Source: an uncultured Collinsella sp. (GTDB lineage Bacteria; Actinomycetota; Coriobacteriia; Coriobacteriales; Coriobacteriaceae). From it: a DNA stretch of 23,366 nucleotides. The stretch is from the NCBI GenBank assembly GCA_902492935.1, contig CABUNJ010000033.1, positions 1 to 23,366 on the forward strand, in the 5' to 3' direction. This document shows positions 22,354 through 23,366 of the stretch, in pieces. Below the pieces are notes generated by a model that searched no databases, was not told the DNA's origin, and saw nothing but the letters and a program-made list of their open reading frames with translations. The stretch's first letter is position 1. Each line of letters begins with the position of its first letter. A program made the position numbers and the translations under genes.

Positions 22354-23340
22354 CTACTTACCGTCGTCGTCCTGGGCTTCATCGCGCGCGTAGAGCTCCA
22401 GCATGCGGCGGCGGTATTCGTGCACGGCGAGCTTGGCGCGCTCCAGGCGGCGGCGCTCACGCGGAGTCAGCTCGGACGGGTCAACCTCATCACCATAGGT
22501 CTTATCGGCAAGAAGACGCGCCGCGTCCACGATGCGGGCATCGATGTGGCCGCTCGCTGCCTCGGCGGAAAGACGCTCGGCAATCGTATCGAGCGTAGGC
22601 AGGCCCTCGAATACGCGACCATGGCCATGCGATGTCAGCAGCTCGTGCTCGCGTGCGAGCAGGCTTGCCAAATCGTGATGAGCGCGCAGGATGTCGAGCG
22701 CATCGGATGGATGCTCGGCAACTTCTGCCACGGCGGCAACCGGCGCGGCGTCGACCACACGGTAGAAGAGCTGCGCGAGCAATGGCATCAAGAACACCGT
22801 GATGGCACCGGCGGCAACCATGACCGACGCAATATCTTGCGACAGCGCGCCCGCGTTGACAGCAACGCTTGTCACGGCAACGATGATTGGCAGGGCCGTG
22901 GTGCAGTACAGGGCCACGGTAATGCGGCCATACGCCGACACATCGCGCGTCGCGGGACAAATGCCCATAGAGATGAGAATGGGCACGGCACGAATAATCA
23001 GCAACGCCACGATAAAACCCGCGAGCAAGCCCGGGCGCGACGCCACGGCCGTCAGGTCGATCTTTGCGCCCGATACGGTAAAGAACACCGGAATCAAAAA
23101 GCCGTAGGCCAGGCCGTCGAGCTTGGTCTCGAGCGTATGGTTGCCCTCGGGGATGATATAGCGCAGGACAAAGCCGGCGGCAAAAGAACCCAACACGATG
23201 TCGAGGTCAAAGATGGCCGAGAACGCCACGAGCGTGACCAGGATGAGCACCGTCAGGCGCACGAAGGTCTGCGACGTGGTGTCGGCGCGTTCCTCGACAA
23301 ACGAAAAAAAGGAGGCTTCGGTAGTTTGTGTGACAAGGGG
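22354..23340 (-). CDS. CPA2-type cation/proton antiporter, N-terminally truncated
   Basis: The frame encodes the C-terminal half of a Na+/H+ antiporter-type membrane protein. It includes FVEERADTTSQTFVRLTV, the helix LGSFAAGFVLRYI, GFLIPVFFTVSGAKIDL, four or five more hydrophobic segments, and a charged cytoplasmic tail of about 130 residues rich in Ala, Arg and Glu. Full members carry around 150-200 further residues of membrane helices at the N terminus. Here the frame is closed by TAG at 23341-23343, and no Shine-Dalgarno sequence precedes any candidate start; the first GTG useful to a gene caller is 23260-23262. It is probably a pseudogene or rearranged fragment. A frameshift in the T7 run near 23304-23310, or an assembly edge, cannot be excluded. 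Confidence 0.7.
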   Translation of the reverse strand, partial: PLVTQTTEASFFSFVEERADTTSQTFVRLTVLILVTLVAFSAIFDLDIVLGSFAAGFVLRYIIPEGNHTLETKLDGLAYGFLIPVFFTVSGAKIDLTAVASRPGLLAGFIVALLIIRAVPILISMGICPATRDVSAYGRITVALYCTTALPIIVAVTSVAVNAGALSQDIASVMVAAGAITVFLMPLLAQLFYRVVDAAPVAAVAEVAEHPSDALDILRAHHDLASLLAREHELLTSHGHGRVFEGLPTLDTIAERLSAEAASGHIDARIVDAARLLADKTYGDEVDPSELTPRERRRLERAKLAVHEYRRRMLELYARDEAQDDDGK

Positions 23341-23366
23341 CTAGCCTAGGCAGCAACGCTCTTCGC

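Noticed and set aside
20892..22460. Minus-strand open frame of 522 codons opposite hom
   Set aside because: It is antisense to an unmistakable homoserine dehydrogenase, runs through its terminator, and shows no domain motifs.

Overview
The window is a GC-rich stretch of a bacterial chromosome, most likely from the Actinobacteria, class Coriobacteriia, close to Collinsella. This placement is an inference from composition, from the RecJ-helicase fusion and from the overall gene set; no rRNA gene lies inside the window to confirm it. Nearly everything is transcribed from the minus strand. Only two genes, a BASS-family transporter and hom, are on the plus strand.

Positions 1-3.9 kb (minus strand): an AT-studded non-coding region at the left edge resembles an rRNA-operon leader. 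It is followed by the translation operon infC-rpmI-rplT, whose leader carries a strong terminator hairpin just before the infC ribosome binding site. infC appears to start at a non-canonical AUA codon. A tRNA-Leu(CAA) gene lies upstream, and its 3' end and terminator are partly duplicated 187 bp away. A transglutaminase-fold protein follows, then a block of tandem palindromic repeats.

Positions 3.9-11.4 kb (minus strand, in transcription order): a RecJ exonuclease fused to an intact superfamily-2 helicase, a bifunctional Rel (p)ppGpp synthetase/hydrolase, a glyoxalase-II-like metallo-hydrolase, then class II fructose-bisphosphate aldolase from its own promoter. The recJ-rel-hydrolase order is a familiar stress and repair neighbourhood in Gram-positive bacteria.

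Positions 11.4-14.3 kb: a plus-strand BASS-family transporter converges on a minus-strand pair, cutC and a DUF4931 protein with a GalT/HIT-like histidine motif. The pair is probably translationally coupled. A 21-bp perfect inverted repeat and a strong terminator separate it from the next operon.

Positions 14.3-20.6 kb (minus strand): a complete branched-chain amino acid ABC transporter, with two tandem paralogous Tat/lipoprotein-type binding proteins followed by livH, livM, livG and livF. Hairpins lie in the gaps and may set the ratio of binding protein to permease.

Positions 20.9-23.4 kb: plus-strand hom (homoserine dehydrogenase with an ACT domain), ending in a 16-bp terminator hairpin. 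It converges on a CPA2-type cation/proton antiporter that lacks its N-terminal half and any recognisable start, so it is probably a remnant.

No CRISPR array, transposase or prophage gene is visible. The most notable items are the infC start and leader, the RecJ-helicase fusion, the tRNA-Leu duplication, the palindromic intergenic elements and the truncated antiporter.
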